Part shown: piece after piece, positions 11,459 to 23,719 of the stretch
How the letters are laid out: each line of letters opens with the position of its first letter
Position numbering within the stretch: position 1 is the first letter of the stretch
Assembly: GCA_019722365.1 (NCBI GenBank)
Contig: JADFUC010001346.1
Location: 124,001 to 188,000 of the forward strand
Direction: 5' to 3'
Length of the DNA: 64,000 nucleotides
Origin: Lithospermum erythrorhizon
Taxonomy: Eukaryota > Streptophyta > Magnoliopsida > Boraginales > Boraginaceae
Position numbers and translations under genes: made by a program
Notes under the pieces: generated by a model
What the model saw: the letters and a program-made list of their open reading frames with translations, nothing else
Database searches by the model: none
Told to the model about the DNA's origin: nothing

Positions 11459-14400
11459 AAATATATATGAAGATTATTATTTACTACTTCAATAGTTCAA
11501 TCTACCTAGCTATTATATTTGTATCTCTAAGCTAAGTTGAGATAATATGTATGTTGTTATTACTTATTATTACCTTCTTGTTTTTGCTTTAGCATATATA
11601 TACATGCATAACAGCTGGATTTATTCAACTTGTAATCAATAATGTGTACCTAGTTTTTGTACTGTATTTATTTGAATCAGAATGATTAATTTGGCATCCA
11701 ATTTGTTGGGATCCTTGTCTTCAATTCATATGAACTTTACACATGAATTATTAACCCACCATGTACTAGAATCTTAATTTAAGAAAATAATCTGGATTAT
11801 TTCACTTTTCAATCATCATGGTATATACAAATGTGTATCATCATTGCACCCCTAGCGTTAAGTTGGGACCGTCAACTCTATCTTGAAATTGAATTTAGTC
11901 ATTTAAGATATCCAGAACATTTATTTATTGCAGAAATCAGAATGTATGAAGTTAATATGCATTCAATGAATAAGGCGTTGGTAACCTCAAGGGCGTTGGT
12001 AACTTTAATTCATTCCTATCTTGACTTAATAATTACGATACCCAAGAATGTTGCATTTTGATACCATTGTTACCATATATGTTCACCAAAGTATTCTCAT
12101 TGCTTGTGATTTTATTGTAATGAAAACAAGAATTTTTATTATTTATTTTAAGGATATAAAATAAAATTTCTTTTGTAAGGGAAAGTTAACTGATTAATAC
12201 GGAGTTTTTATCGAATTGAAGAGGATCGGCATCCCATTAGCAGAGTTCTGGCGTTTCTTGGCGATTTGTGGATAACACGACTTGATTGAGCAATAAAGAG
12301 CAGTATGAGTTAACGAGGCAGGCAGCTTGAGCAGTTGAGTTGGATATGGATAGAAGGCTACATGAAATTTGGATGTATGTCTGATGTGATGAATTTGAGA
12401 CTGGATACGTACTTAGATATGGTCGTAGGGGCGCCGCCGGCGTATTCAGTATTGGTTGTCTTTGAACATGTCTTGGAGTGCTTGGGCTTGATGCCGTCAT
12501 GACCAGGCACACGATGAACAGCGTATGCTGCGGTGACGAGGGTCTTGGGGAAATTTATTCTTCAACTTTTGTGTGGGACTTAAGGGATGTTCCCCAAGTA
12601 GGGAAATGTGTAGTTATTCTTTACATACTTTGTGGTAGTGGGCTTTTGCTCTTTGTCTTTAATTGAAACTGGGCGAGGGTTGCTGGTGGGCGATTTGGGA
12701 TGGAACTCAGAGGCACGTGGGGTATGGGTGATGTGGTGAGGATTATTGAATCGTTATATGACCTTTAACTTTGTCTTCTGGGCACTATGACATTCTTTGT
12801 AGTGATGTAAATGTGGGAGCTTGGTGAGATTTTTCTTTCGAGCCGGGCATATGGCTCGTCTTCACCAGCCCGGCGCTTAGCGAACTTTGCTTCTTATAGA
12901 CTTAGTGAGATTTTATTATCGGTTAGTTTGATTTAATTTGCTTGGAAGCATTATATGCTTGAATTATCTTACGTCGGCTTAGCGTCTTGTTGTTGTAGTG
13001 ATAATCGAAATGAAAGTTGAGTATCACGGCGGTGATGGCCAATGTCATTCGGATAAGTATTTAGGAGCTTATTTCTGTCTGGACTCATATAGAAGTGGAT
13101 ATTAAGTGTATTTTCATATCGAAATTGATGAATCGACTGAGGTTTTTCGGTGTTTATCTGAATTTATGAATAATCGGATCTTTTAGGCATTCACCGTTAT
13201 TCGAGAGAAGCGTTAGAGAGAGATCGTAATGAGATTATCGTGATTTTGTGATTTGAGGAATTCTGGATTTGTGCGGTAAATCCTGAATTCGAATACTGTT
13301 GGGGCCAACTTGAAGGTGTTTTTGACCCACTTGTGGTGTTTTAAGAGGCTTTGAATCTTTGCTTACGATTGATTAGTTTAATTTCGAGGGTAGATTGTCT
13401 TAGCAGATTGATTTTGAGAAGCGAATGCAGATAATTCGGAGATTTAGGAAATAATTTTATTCAGAAATAAGGGGAGTCTATTTTTGAGAAAAGAAGATGC
13501 AGAATCGGCACCCAGGTCGAATGTATTTTAAGTATTAATGGACCACTGGGCTTGATTTTGGTATAAATTTAGTCTTCGTTTTGAAGCAGAAACTTTTGGA
13601 AGCTTCAATTTTAGCCCTGAGGGCAGATTTTCACCCAATAAAATTGAATGTTACATCGCCGACACTGGGAATTTAATAAGGCTTTTGAATTGAATTCATT
13701 TACTAAAAGCTGTTTGTCTCTTAGGATTTCCATTAAATTTAGGACTCGATTAATCACGTGTAATTTTTTAGTGGCTCGATTTTAATTAATTTAATTAAAT
13801 TATCTTAATTAAAATTTAATAAACATTTATTTCAACAACTTGGTACTATATATGTTCTATGTTCAACAAATGTTAAAATACGTCGAACGTACGCACTAGA
13901 CTGACATTTGCCTATGGTACTTAATAAGAAATTATGAGCAATATTTATATTAAATTTTAGTAATATGAAAGGATATGATTAGTTAGCCACTTCAAAATGA
14001 TACTTGGGATGTGCCTAATAAATAAAGCTTAGTTTACGAGAATATGAATTTGGTACAGTTTAGTAATAATGGAATGGAATATTAGTAGAGTATAATTCGA
14101 AATAAACTGTTTCATCATTCATGCATACATGATGTTACTCTAAATGTGAAAGCCTTTTTGTAGCAATTCTGCAATTATATTACCCTTTGCCAAACTTTGT
14201 GTCGGTTTTCATATAATAAAGGTATTGAGATGCAAGAAAACTTGTGGCTGTTTGTGTTTGGTACCAAGTGAACGCAAAGGTAAATGGTTTTTCCCAATTT
14301 TATCCCACTTTGGCAATGAAATAATTGAAAGTCTTGTACTCTTGTCGTCCAATAATTTATTTGGGCTGCCGCTCCCTCATTAATTGTTAAGGCATGATTT

Positions 14401-16061
14401 TTAGTTTTTCGTAATTAAATTTTGAGGTGTAAATATTTTTTTATATTTTATAATCTTGAGTGAAAAATATGTTAATGGAAAAGAATTTTTATTTTATTTT
14501 TTATTAATATATTTTTTTAATATTATAAGCATGAAATAAAAATATCTACCGTCAATTTAAGCATGAAAAATAAAAAATAAAAATATACCAATCTTTTTTG
14601 TAAGATGGAGGGAGTATGTTTTTTAAATCTCAATGGCACATTATTAATTTTCTTTCACGTGTGAACTTAGCAGCCACGATTTGTGACAACCAAAAATCTG
14701 ACATTGATCGAATAGAGTACGCATTCATAAATCATAAGATACGATAAATAATTCAAAAAATTGATTATATCGTTCACCTTTTAAAATCGATTAAATAGAA
14801 TTAATGCCCAATAAGGGGCCACTCATTATTTAATAAGGACCCAGATTTCTTCTGCCTGAGCCTCTTATCGAATGGAGGAATGGTGAGCAGCGAGAGATAG
14901 TTGGAGGCGGCCAGAGGCGAGAGTGATGATGAAATAGCGGACATGTATGGTAAGAATTGTTTGAATTATAAGCTCCATTGTATTCCTAAGTGTGTACCCA
15001 CTTGGCGTCTATGGGGGGGTTTCACAGGGAGAAGAAAAAAGAAAGAAGATTAAATTTTATGAGGAAGAAAGAAGATTAGGGAGATTTTTAGGTGAGAAAT
15101 GTGTTTTGGAAGCAGAATTACCTATAAAATTACTTGAGGATCTAATAGTTAACTATTTTGGCCGATGATAGTCGGAGTGGAATTGCTTGGAGTGATCGTA
15201 TTTGGTGAGTCTGAAGGTAAAGTGATGTCACGTAGTTTTTTGAAGCATTAAGATTATGCTGTCATTTGCCCGATTAATATTGCAGGCATAATGAGATAAA
15301 ATGCAAAGGCAGTCTTTTCCAAAGGTTTTGAAAGTCAAAGATTTTATTATGGAAGTTTGTATTGGTTTGAATGATCTTTACTAATTTCTATGAAACTAAT
15401 GAACGTCATATATACATTATATATTTATATAATTTCAATTATAATTTGTGTAATAATACTTGTATAAACTTACTAAACCAAATCTCGATTTTTACAAAGT
15501 CATGAATTATATAGATTTGGTCGCATTCAGATTCAGCCACAAGACAACTCACGTGATGGCTCTTTTATGCGACATGCTGGCCATGGCCATTCATTAATTG
15601 AAAATGAAAATAGTATTAATGTTAGACAACATTATCAAATCAAGATTTCTTACAATAATTGAACCTTTGAGATTCGAAGTTAGCCCCGTTTTTCAACTTA
15701 CTATCGGGGTTGGAGTTTGATATAGTGATTAGGATATTTATAAGAATAAAGATCAATAATTTAAGGAAACTTCGATGCATAGATTTAAACTAAAACTTGA
15801 TGCCTCTCTCTTAACACCAAATTCCTCAGCATGCAGATTCATTAGTGGTTTGCATGGATGGATATTAAATTACTAGACCTCGACCAAAATGACACAAAAC
15901 ATAATTCACAATCATATCATTGTTCTTTAAAGGTTTTTCAACACTTCCAAACAATAAAGTTAGGTGCAAAGGATGATAACTTTATTGCACAATATTCTTA
16001 CTAGAGAGTGCTAATGTTCCTTTATTTCAATAGTTGATAGTTTAAATGCAGACATTACTCA
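11459..16061. other. Intergenic region, no recognisable gene
   Basis: The first 200 bases are the probable 3' UTR of the DRT100-like gene. From about 12200 to 13700 the DNA is less AT-rich than its surroundings and contains a GC-rich inverted repeat (AGCCGGGC near 12842 with GCCCGGC near 12868). I found no retrotransposon domain, long terminal repeat or long open frame in it. A single Stowaway-like end (GGAGGGAGTA) lies at about 14607. The rest is AT-rich with only short frames. Confidence 0.45.
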
Positions 16062-19000
16062 TTACATAGCAGCTGAGGCTCCAACAAAGCCCTTCTCCTT
16101 CAAGCTTTCAACAGTTTCCTTTACACTTACTTCCAGAGGAATGTAATCAATACCCAAGCTTTTCGCCTTCTCCTTCGACACTTGATATGTTGGCACAAAA
16201 GGCTTATCATCAGCACACCTAAAAATATAAACACAACCAATACGGTATTAGTCAATAAACAGAATTATTAAATAAAATTGATTTCCAAATTTATATGGAA
16301 TCAAACATCAAAGCCGAGATAATCGAATGACCTAGTTGTTGAGCTACCACCCCTTGATCCTTGAGGTCAGGAGGAGGGGGTTGGAAATTATTGTAATTCT
16401 AACTATAAAAAAAAAAAATCAAAGCCAAATAAAAGATATTGTGGCAGGTCTTTAGCATGGATATACTCCGAGTACTTCATTTCTATTTGAATGACCAACT
16501 TTCTTAAAAATGAAGTATATTGGAGATATCTAGATATCTATAACAAATTCAAGACATTATACATGTTTCTTTAACTTCCTATCCAACAAAAGTAGAACTG
16601 CATAACAGTGCTGGACTTGTTTTGGCCTTATTGTCAAACTAAGAAAATGGTCAAGAAACTCTCTTGCTTGGCATTGAGCTGTGCTAGTGCAATACTTAAC
16701 TTGGCCGACTGATTTTTTCCTTTTTCTTTTCTAGCTTGACTTGGACAATCAAAGATGAAGAAACTCGACAAAGACGAGCATTTGTAACACAGAGAATAGA
16801 TGGATGCAACAATTGAAGGATGCCCACGAGTACAAAATCAGATGACTAATAATAATTAGATTGAATGTTTCAGTTATGACACATGCTACCACTTACTTCT
16901 CTGGCAGTTTTGTATCAGGGTAGAGGTCATGTAATATCTTCACAACATCTGAATGGTGTGCAACTCTCTCAACCAAACAATATCTTCCATTTGCTGAGGG
17001 ATTCTCAAAAGCAAATATATGTGCATTGGCCACATCTTTGACATTTACCCAACCAAAACTAGCATTTGGGTATGTCTCTGCACCTACATTACCACAAAAA
17101 GATCGATTAGATCCACATCCAAATAAGTTAATACGATAAGTAATAGCACTTCATCTCTTTGTTATCAACCACTAGGCCAGCTTCTAGGGACTCATCATCT
17201 TTCTATTTAGACTCCACTTCTATTGTACAACTGGAGAACAATTATGAAATAAGTGGAGTGGAGTGAAAAAATCATTGCAAGAGGGTGTTTGGCAGAGCAT
17301 ATCTTGAGGAGCTTTTTTTAAGAAAAAAACAAGCACTGTTATGGAATTTGAACCCTAGAATCTACCTAATACACAGTTGCTACCATTGGACAAACATAAC
17401 CCCCTTTGAGGAGCTTATAAGTACCTCAATGGGACAGCTCGAAAAAAGCTTTAAGAGCTAAAGAAAAAAATCTCCAAAAAAGAAAAGAATTCACAATTAG
17501 GTCCTCTTTCAAATGTTACTTCCTATTATCAAGGCTGCTTGTGTTCATTAGTAGACCAGTGTAGTTTCATGAGCCCAATGAAATACTAAATATAAACGTT
17601 ATGAAACTTCTTTTAGTAGTAGAACTTACCATTTATGAAGTTTAAAATTGCAGCAGCACTGGTATTCAAAGTTGGCTGTAAAAGAGGACCAATGACCATC
17701 GCAGGGTTTATAGTAACCATGTCGATACCTTTTTCTTTAACAAACTTCCAAGCAGCATCCTCAGCCAATGTCTTGGAAAGAACGTACCACATCTGGAACA
17801 TAAATAATTTAATAAAAGAACATAGATCGTAATTCCAGCAGAACTGATTCTATAAGGGATTCAAAGCAGGGCGGGAGGATGTGTCCCTTCAATCATGGCA
17901 AGGACATCCCCAAGTCCTAAAGCAATATTCCACATAACAATATTGAAATGTTCTCAGCTTCATCACTTTTTAGTTAAATAGAACCACGTTTTGACACTGA
18001 AGAATATGCTTGACAACTCCAGTACATTGTTTTTCTTATACGCTTATCTCTTCAAAATTAAAAAACTTAAAAACTCCATATCAGTTCACCTTATTTTCTT
18101 TGCATAAATCTGGATTAGACCACCACGAATCATCAACAATGACATCTGGAGTGCGGGGCTTCTCATTATAAGCAACTGCGGCAATTGAAGAAGTCACAAC
18201 CACCCTCTTAACAGATGGACTTTTCACACATGATCCTAGCACATTGAGAGTACCCTTGACTGCAGGATCAATCAATTCTGCCTGGAAGATAAGGAAATGT
18301 ACAAAATTCAATTACAATGTTAATGTTGCAATTTCTTATACAAGAACGAGGATTAAAATAATATCCCTAGGAAGCAGGGCCTAATCATAATACTTAAGGA
18401 GTTTCTAACAGATTTCAGTTTATAGTTTATACTCTCCCGAAAGAGAGAAACAGCAACCGAAGATGAAAGGCATGAAAAATACAAGTTACTAACTTCAAAT
18501 CACAGAAAAGGGGAATCTTGAGTTATGATAAAAGAAGAAGTAATGTGGATTATTCAACAATTGATTCAACTTAGTTACTTCAACTGGATGAATCCTAGAA
18601 ACGGAATAATTAAGTCATAATTCAACCTGTGGATCTGTGACTGCATGGTAAAAGGGTGATGCCGTATGGAAAACACCTTCGCAGCCCTCGACCACAGCAT
18701 CGAAAGAACCTTCTTCCAGTAAATTTGCTTTGAATAGGTGAAGTCTCTCCTTAGCTCCATCAAGTGCAAGCAAGTGAGCAGTCTTCTTAGGATCGCCTGT
18801 AGATTGTGCAAATATCAGGTTTGAAAATGAAAACCACATTAAACAGGAAACATGGAGACTAAATGTATGTGCATTCTGAAAAAGGTTATAAGTTGCCAAA
18901 ATCAGGTAGAAGATGAGTTAACTGGTGCACACTTTGCTATTCAGCCTATGCACATGACAATTCCGTTAGGTTGAACATAACTTTAGTCTTTAGATATTTT

Positions 19001-20086
19001 CTTAGTGAGGGGTGCAGGAGTTGAGCTCCACGAAGGTACATATGCCCTAGTATTGGTATTAAAAGTCATAATTGACAACCACTGCAAACTGTAAATTATC
19101 CATAACCATCATATTGTCAAATAAACTATATATCAACCAGACAACCACATATGTGGAAGACATGAGGGTAGGGACATGTGCAAAAAGAATCAACCTTTCA
19201 AAAAAACCACCATACTCCCATTCCATTAATTTAACTTAACGTTCAACGAGGCTAGAAAAATATAGTTCTTAAAGCTCATGGACACATGGCTCACCACTTT
19301 AAGAGGTACCAAATGTATACACAGTTAGGGTATCATTTGCAACCGATTCACATAGAATTATCACTTGCTACCTCTGCCTTTCAAGACCAAAAGTCAAAAT
19401 TGTTGAAGACCCAGCATGTGAAGGAAGGACAAGATCCAAGTGCAGGTTCCAAAATACCATGAAATATACTACCTCCGATTGTCCAATTCATTAATGATCG
19501 ACTTTTAAAATTTTGAACTCAATTATTCTTATGTATGTTATAACTCGTAACATATTTGACGGAAAATACATCAAAATGCTATCTTTTAATCCATTCTCCT
19601 ATTAACATGATAATTCCGATTCAAATAAAAGTCATGCTTGTCAATTAAGACTTCAAAGTTCGTTACTTTTGATCATTAATAATCAAACTAGACAATCTTC
19701 ATGGAGGCAGTAATCTATTACCAAGTTCTTAAAAAAAAAAACTCGGGAGCGAGGTTTGAAACTCGACCCTTACAAGTGAGTGTGCTACTAATACACCAAA
19801 GCCCCCCTTACAACCTCGACCTTTACAAGTGAGTGTACAACTATTACACCAAACCTCGAGTCTTTAGTATGATTGATCTAAGGTATTGAGTTTTCTTTAG
19901 CAAAAAAAAACAAATGAAGAATGATAAATATATAATGAAATTGGAGAAATGGAACAAACCAAGGTCTCTAACAGTGGCTTTAACAGTGTAACCACGCTGG
20001 AGAAGAAACTTGACAATCCATGATGCAATGTATCCAGACGCTCCTGTTACACATACTGTAGCCATAGAATTTACTAGCTTGCTCAT
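16062..20086 (-). CDS. Cinnamoyl-CoA reductase-like / phenylacetaldehyde reductase-like NADPH-dependent SDR, 6 exons
   Basis: Extended short-chain dehydrogenase of the plant CCR/DFR superfamily, which reduces aldehydes, ketones or CoA esters with NADPH in the cytosol. Exons (minus): 20086-19960, 18796-18627, 18281-18090, 17792-17630, 17083-16897, 16218-16062. All junctions are GT-AG and phases agree, giving 996 bases and 331 residues. Visible features: the dinucleotide-binding [16 protein letters not shown] near the start; [22 protein letters not shown] with the catalytic Ser region; and the catalytic YVLSK (YxxxK). The true-CCR signature KNWYCYGK is replaced by ENKMWYVLSK, so this is a CCR-like or phenylacetaldehyde-reductase-like enzyme, not a lignin CCR. 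The substrate cannot be read from sequence. A second in-frame Met (MATVCVTG) eight codons on could also be the start. Introns carry several SINEs and a MITE. The gene is divergent from the TRAUCO-like gene. Confidence 0.93.
16318..16417 (+). mobile_element. tRNA-derived SINE in intron 5 of the CCR-like gene
   Basis: About 100 bases flanked by an 11-bp target-site duplication with one mismatch: ATCAAAGCCGA at 16307-16317 and ATCAAAGCCAA at 16418-16428. The body starts with a tRNA-like segment (CCTAGTTGTTGAGCTACCACCCCTTGATCC, in two halves around an A-box-like TAGTTGTTGAGC) and ends in a run of 13 A. The B box is degenerate. Its orientation is antisense to the host gene. Confidence 0.75.
17315..17405 (-). 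mobile_element. tRNA-derived SINE in intron 4 of the CCR-like gene
   Basis: Flanked by a perfect 11-bp target-site duplication, TTGAGGAGCTT, at 17304-17314 and 17406-17416. Read on the minus strand, it has an A-box-like TGTCCAATGGTAG and a pol III B box GGTTCAAATTCC (complement of 17343-17354), then a T-run and a terminal A-run (TTTTTTTCTTAAAAAA). The small size of 91 bp suggests a minimal or truncated element. Confidence 0.8.
19469..19710. mobile_element. Stowaway-like MITE in intron 1 of the CCR-like gene
   Basis: A 242-bp element bounded by TA on each side (19467-19468 and 19711-19712). The left end is CTACCTCCGATTGTCCA. The right end read in reverse complement is CTGCCTCCATGAAGATTGTC, giving imperfect terminal inverted repeats. 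A related copy sits at 41931-42155. The interior is AT-rich with no coding capacity. Confidence 0.75.
19729..19860 (-). mobile_element. Two tandem tRNA-derived SINE fragments in intron 1 of the CCR-like gene
   Basis: On the minus strand, 19803-19729 reads TTTGGTGTATTAGTAGCA (A-box region), then CACTCACTTGTAAGGGTCGA, GTTTCAAACC (B box) and a T-run. A second, 3'-shortened copy lies directly upstream (19860-19810), offset by 53 bases. The body is close to the SINE at 25419-25507, which shares CTCACTTGTAAGGGT and the B box. No clear target-site duplication was found. It lies 19 bases from the neighbouring MITE. Confidence 0.65.
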
Positions 20087-21132
20087 GTATTATCAAATGC
20101 TTTGTACAATATATAATGTCAATTTCTAATATTATCAGGTTGGTGGGAGTTGGTGAAATTTAGTAAATGTGAGTTTGAGTTTGATTTATTTATAAAAGAA
20201 TTTTGATCGAGCTTATTATATAGAGCTTTATATAGTATGATTTGTTGAATGAAAGCGTATGTATGTTGTTATGTAATTCATATTCATTAAGTACCGGATG
20301 TGGTCTTCATTATAAAAAGTGTCAATTTGCAATACGTTAACATCTTAATTCAGCTTTTATTTTCAAATTGTACCTCATCACATATGTCATATGTAAGACC
20401 AGGTTCTGACACTAGTGTATTTTTGTTTGGTTAATACAGTATAATGTCAAGTGCAACCATATTACGATGATAATTCCATAACGATTTGGGTTTGTCCGTA
20501 TCTGACCCAAACATGTTGGGTTTGATTAAGTTAAGTCAAGAAGGTTCAGTTGTTTGGGGACTCCATTATGAAAGTCCAAATAGACTCAGCAATGGATTAA
20601 TCGAGGGATATATCTTAATTGATGAAAATTATTAAATTTTACTAACTTACTTATGAAGCAATCTGAAGATTTACTTAATTTATTAAGAGTCGAATCATTC
20701 TCTAGCATGAAGAAGCGAGGTCTTGATGCTTATAGCTTTAATTCTTTCTGGAATTAGTATATCCAGAAATGACAAATTAAAAGATTATAGGAGGAGGTTA
20801 AGATATTCAACGATGAAGAGGAGGTGGATGATTAGTGCATTGAAGACTCCATTATCACCTATTCTTTTATGCACTTTGATTTTTCATGTTTTAAATAATT
20901 ACTTTTTTAGATTAAGAGATGGCGGAATTATCTTTATGATTTAATAATTTTATTAGGATATATAAAATTCCTATTATTATGTTCTTAATGAAATAAACCA
21001 ATCGATTATAATGTCGATAATATTCTGAAAGAAGTTTAGCATCACGATCGGCTGGTTGAATTGATAATTAAGCCCAATCCAGTTACAGCTATACTCTAAT
21101 TCTAATATTAAATATTACAGTACTCTGTCTAG
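20087..21132. promoter_or_regulatory. Shared divergent intergenic/promoter region of the CCR-like and TRAUCO-like genes
   Basis: This 1,046-bp stretch separates the start codons of two divergently transcribed genes, so it must hold both promoters. For the CCR-like gene, minus-strand TATAAATA (complement of 20187-20194) and TATATAAAG (complement of 20226-20234) are candidate TATA boxes 100-150 bases upstream of its ATG. I see no TATA box close to the TRAUCO start. The short frame at 20723-20944 is not supported as a gene. Confidence 0.5.
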
Positions 21133-23719
21133 ATGGAAACTCTCATGGCTTCTTACAACGACCAAGACAACGACCACCTCACCGCCACTATCTCCGACCA
21201 ACCTCCGTCCACAAAACTCCACCCAATTCACGATAATACCTCTCAAGGAGATACTCTGCTTTCTGACGTACAACTCCAACACCACGAGGTACAACCCGAT
21301 GAAGCTGACTGTGGAGGTGAATTTCCACCAAAAAAGAAGCAAAGATCCGATTTTGAACTAACCCCGATTGAAATTGATGCAAAAGAACAAACCCTGATTT
21401 CTGATGTACAACCAGAACTGCCCGAAGTACAATCTAATGAAGCTGACTGCGGAGGTGAACTTCCACCTAAAAACAAGAAAAGATCCGATTTTGAAGTAAC
21501 CCCAGTTGTTAGTGATGCTAAGGATCAAACCCTGGTTGATGTACAACGCCAACAGCCAGAGGTACAACCCGACCAAGCTGGCTGCCCACCACAAAAGAAG
21601 CAAAGATCCGATTTTGAAGCAACCCCAACTGTTAGTGATCCATTAAATCAAACCCTGGTTTGTGATGTACAACCGCAGCAGCCTGAGGTACAATCTGAAC
21701 AGGACCTAGTACATCAAGCTGATGATGTGATTGTACCGAAGGTGGAAGAGACGGTTACACCTTCTACAGCTAAAACAGCATCGAAATCTAACAGTAAGAA
21801 GTCCAAGAAGAAGAATAACAATGTTTGGACCCGACCCACGTCGCGAAAAGGGAAAAAGAAAACAAAGGGGAATCAGAATAATGGGAATCATAGTAATGGG
21901 AATAATACAAACAACAATGCAGCAGAGGAAAAGGTGTTTATTTCTCCGGTTCCGAAGTTTCCAGACAAGAATGATGATAATCCTGAAGCAAGTATATGTC
22001 TTTCGAAGTTTTACAAGGCGGAAAAGGTCGAAATAAGTGAGGATAGGTTGAGTGCTGGTAGTACTAAGGGGTATAGAATGGTGAGAGCTACAAGAGGGGT
22101 TGTTGAAGGTGCTTGGTATTTTGAGATTAAGGTGATGCATTTAGGTGAGACGGGCCATACTCGGCTTGGTTGGTCCACAGAGAAGGGGGATTTGCAGGCT
22201 CCGGTTGGGTTTGATGGGAATAGCTTCGGGTATAGGGATATTGATGGGAGTAAGGTGCATAAGGCGTTGAGGGAGGAGTATGGAATGGAAGGGTATGGCG
22301 AAGGTGATGTTCTTGGATTCTATATTAACTTACCTGATGGGAGCTCTTTCGCGCCAAAGCCACCTCGATATGTATGGTTTAAGGGGCAGAGGTATGTTTG
22401 TGCTCCAGATGTTAAGGAGGATCCTCCGAAAGTGGTGCCTGGTGAGTGACATATTATTTGTAATGTCTGTTTGTGTCATTGTGTTTGTTACAAACTGCAT
22501 TATTATTTTGTGTAGTCTGCTCGTGATTACCACCATGCCTGCTTCATGTTATTGTTTTGTGGGGAATGCCTTTCACATATGCATACTTGTTGTACAACCA
22601 TAGAGCATGTTCTCTGTTTTTGTTCTTAGCAAAGGAAGTAAATTTGTATGCTTGGAAATGACATTAAGATGTGGATGCTCTATATCCAAGATAGTGTCTT
22701 GGAGCTTAATCGATACATTCAATAGTTTAGCTTTAAATTTTGAGGACTAGGTTGAGAGTGCTCGAAACCCCTTAGCTCGAAGCTGATATAAATTGTTTCT
22801 CTCTCGTTTGATGTGCTCATTACAGTGTAGTCAGTGCATAATATTCCTATTAATGGAATGTTAGATAAGAGATGGAATGCTTCTCTTTTTCCCGCATGGT
22901 CTATGCACTGAGGTTTAACCTCATTTTTCTAGTTAGGTCATTGATCGAGTACTTGTTGACATTGCCATGTACTGTAGAATTGCTAATTAGACAATATATT
23001 GACTTCATTTTCTCCTCACCTCCTTTTTAGACTTCCTCAATAAATAAATAAAACAGAGAGGAAGGAAATATTGTCTTAACATCATATAGATTTTGATGTT
23101 CTATATTAACTTTTTCAAAGTTGGTAATTACTACTGGAATCACTATGCTCACCTCCGATAAGGAATTCTCAATTGGATTTTAAGAGAACCAAGGGTGCAG
23201 AAAAGAGAATTCATGAATATGATACGGAAAAGTGGGAATTGGTCAAGGAACTCCTGTAGCTTGTTATAGGTTTTAATTTTGATTCTTCTCCTTGTTGTAA
23301 TGTGAACACCACTGAGAATAGTTTGTTGGCCTTTCACATTATCTTCAATTACCATACGTGTCCACTGCCCTTTAATTGTATTGCAAGTTATCATTCCTTC
23401 TCATAAATATTTGTGTAAGTCAAATACATACATACTTATAAAGTTTCTTTTGTTAATGTCTATAGGAAGTGAGATCTGTTTCTTCAAGAATGGGATTTCT
23501 CAAGGCACTGCCTTCACAGATCTTTTGGGAGGTCGTTACTTTCCAGCTGCTTCAATGTATACACTTCCCAACCAGTCTAACTGCCTTGTGAAATTCAATT
23601 TTGGCCCGGATTTCGATAATTTCCCTGGAGAATTTGGAGAACGCCCAGTCCCAAGACCGATGATTGAAGTTCCATATCACGGTTGCGATGGTAGAGTTGA
23701 GAATGGTGTGTCCAAGTAG
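21133..23719 (+). CDS. TRO: TRAUCO / ASH2-like SPRY-domain protein (COMPASS subunit), 2 exons
   Basis: Plant ASH2 relative, a core subunit of the nuclear COMPASS-type H3K4 methyltransferase complex. Exon 1 is 21133-22441 and exon 2 is 23466-23719 (GT-AG, phase 1), giving 520 residues. From about residue 275 the family sequence is clear: [32 protein letters not shown], then the SPRY domain with [59 protein letters not shown] and, in exon 2, [14 protein letters not shown] and the [10 protein letters not shown] tail. Residues 40-191 form an array of repeats of about 46 residues, each with EVQ(P/S)-E-A-C and [15 protein letters not shown] basic motifs. A Ser/Lys/Asn-rich linker follows. The PHD-like/winged-helix part of animal ASH2L is absent, as expected for plants. 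Confidence 0.94.

Noticed and set aside
16062..20086. Annotation as true cinnamoyl-CoA reductase of lignin synthesis
   Set aside because: The KNWYCYGK signature is missing; ENKMWYVLSK stands in its place, so only a CCR-like or phenylacetaldehyde-reductase-like call is justified.
21706..22140. 144-codon minus-strand frame
   Set aside because: It overlaps the conserved TRAUCO SPRY coding region on the opposite strand; a shadow frame.
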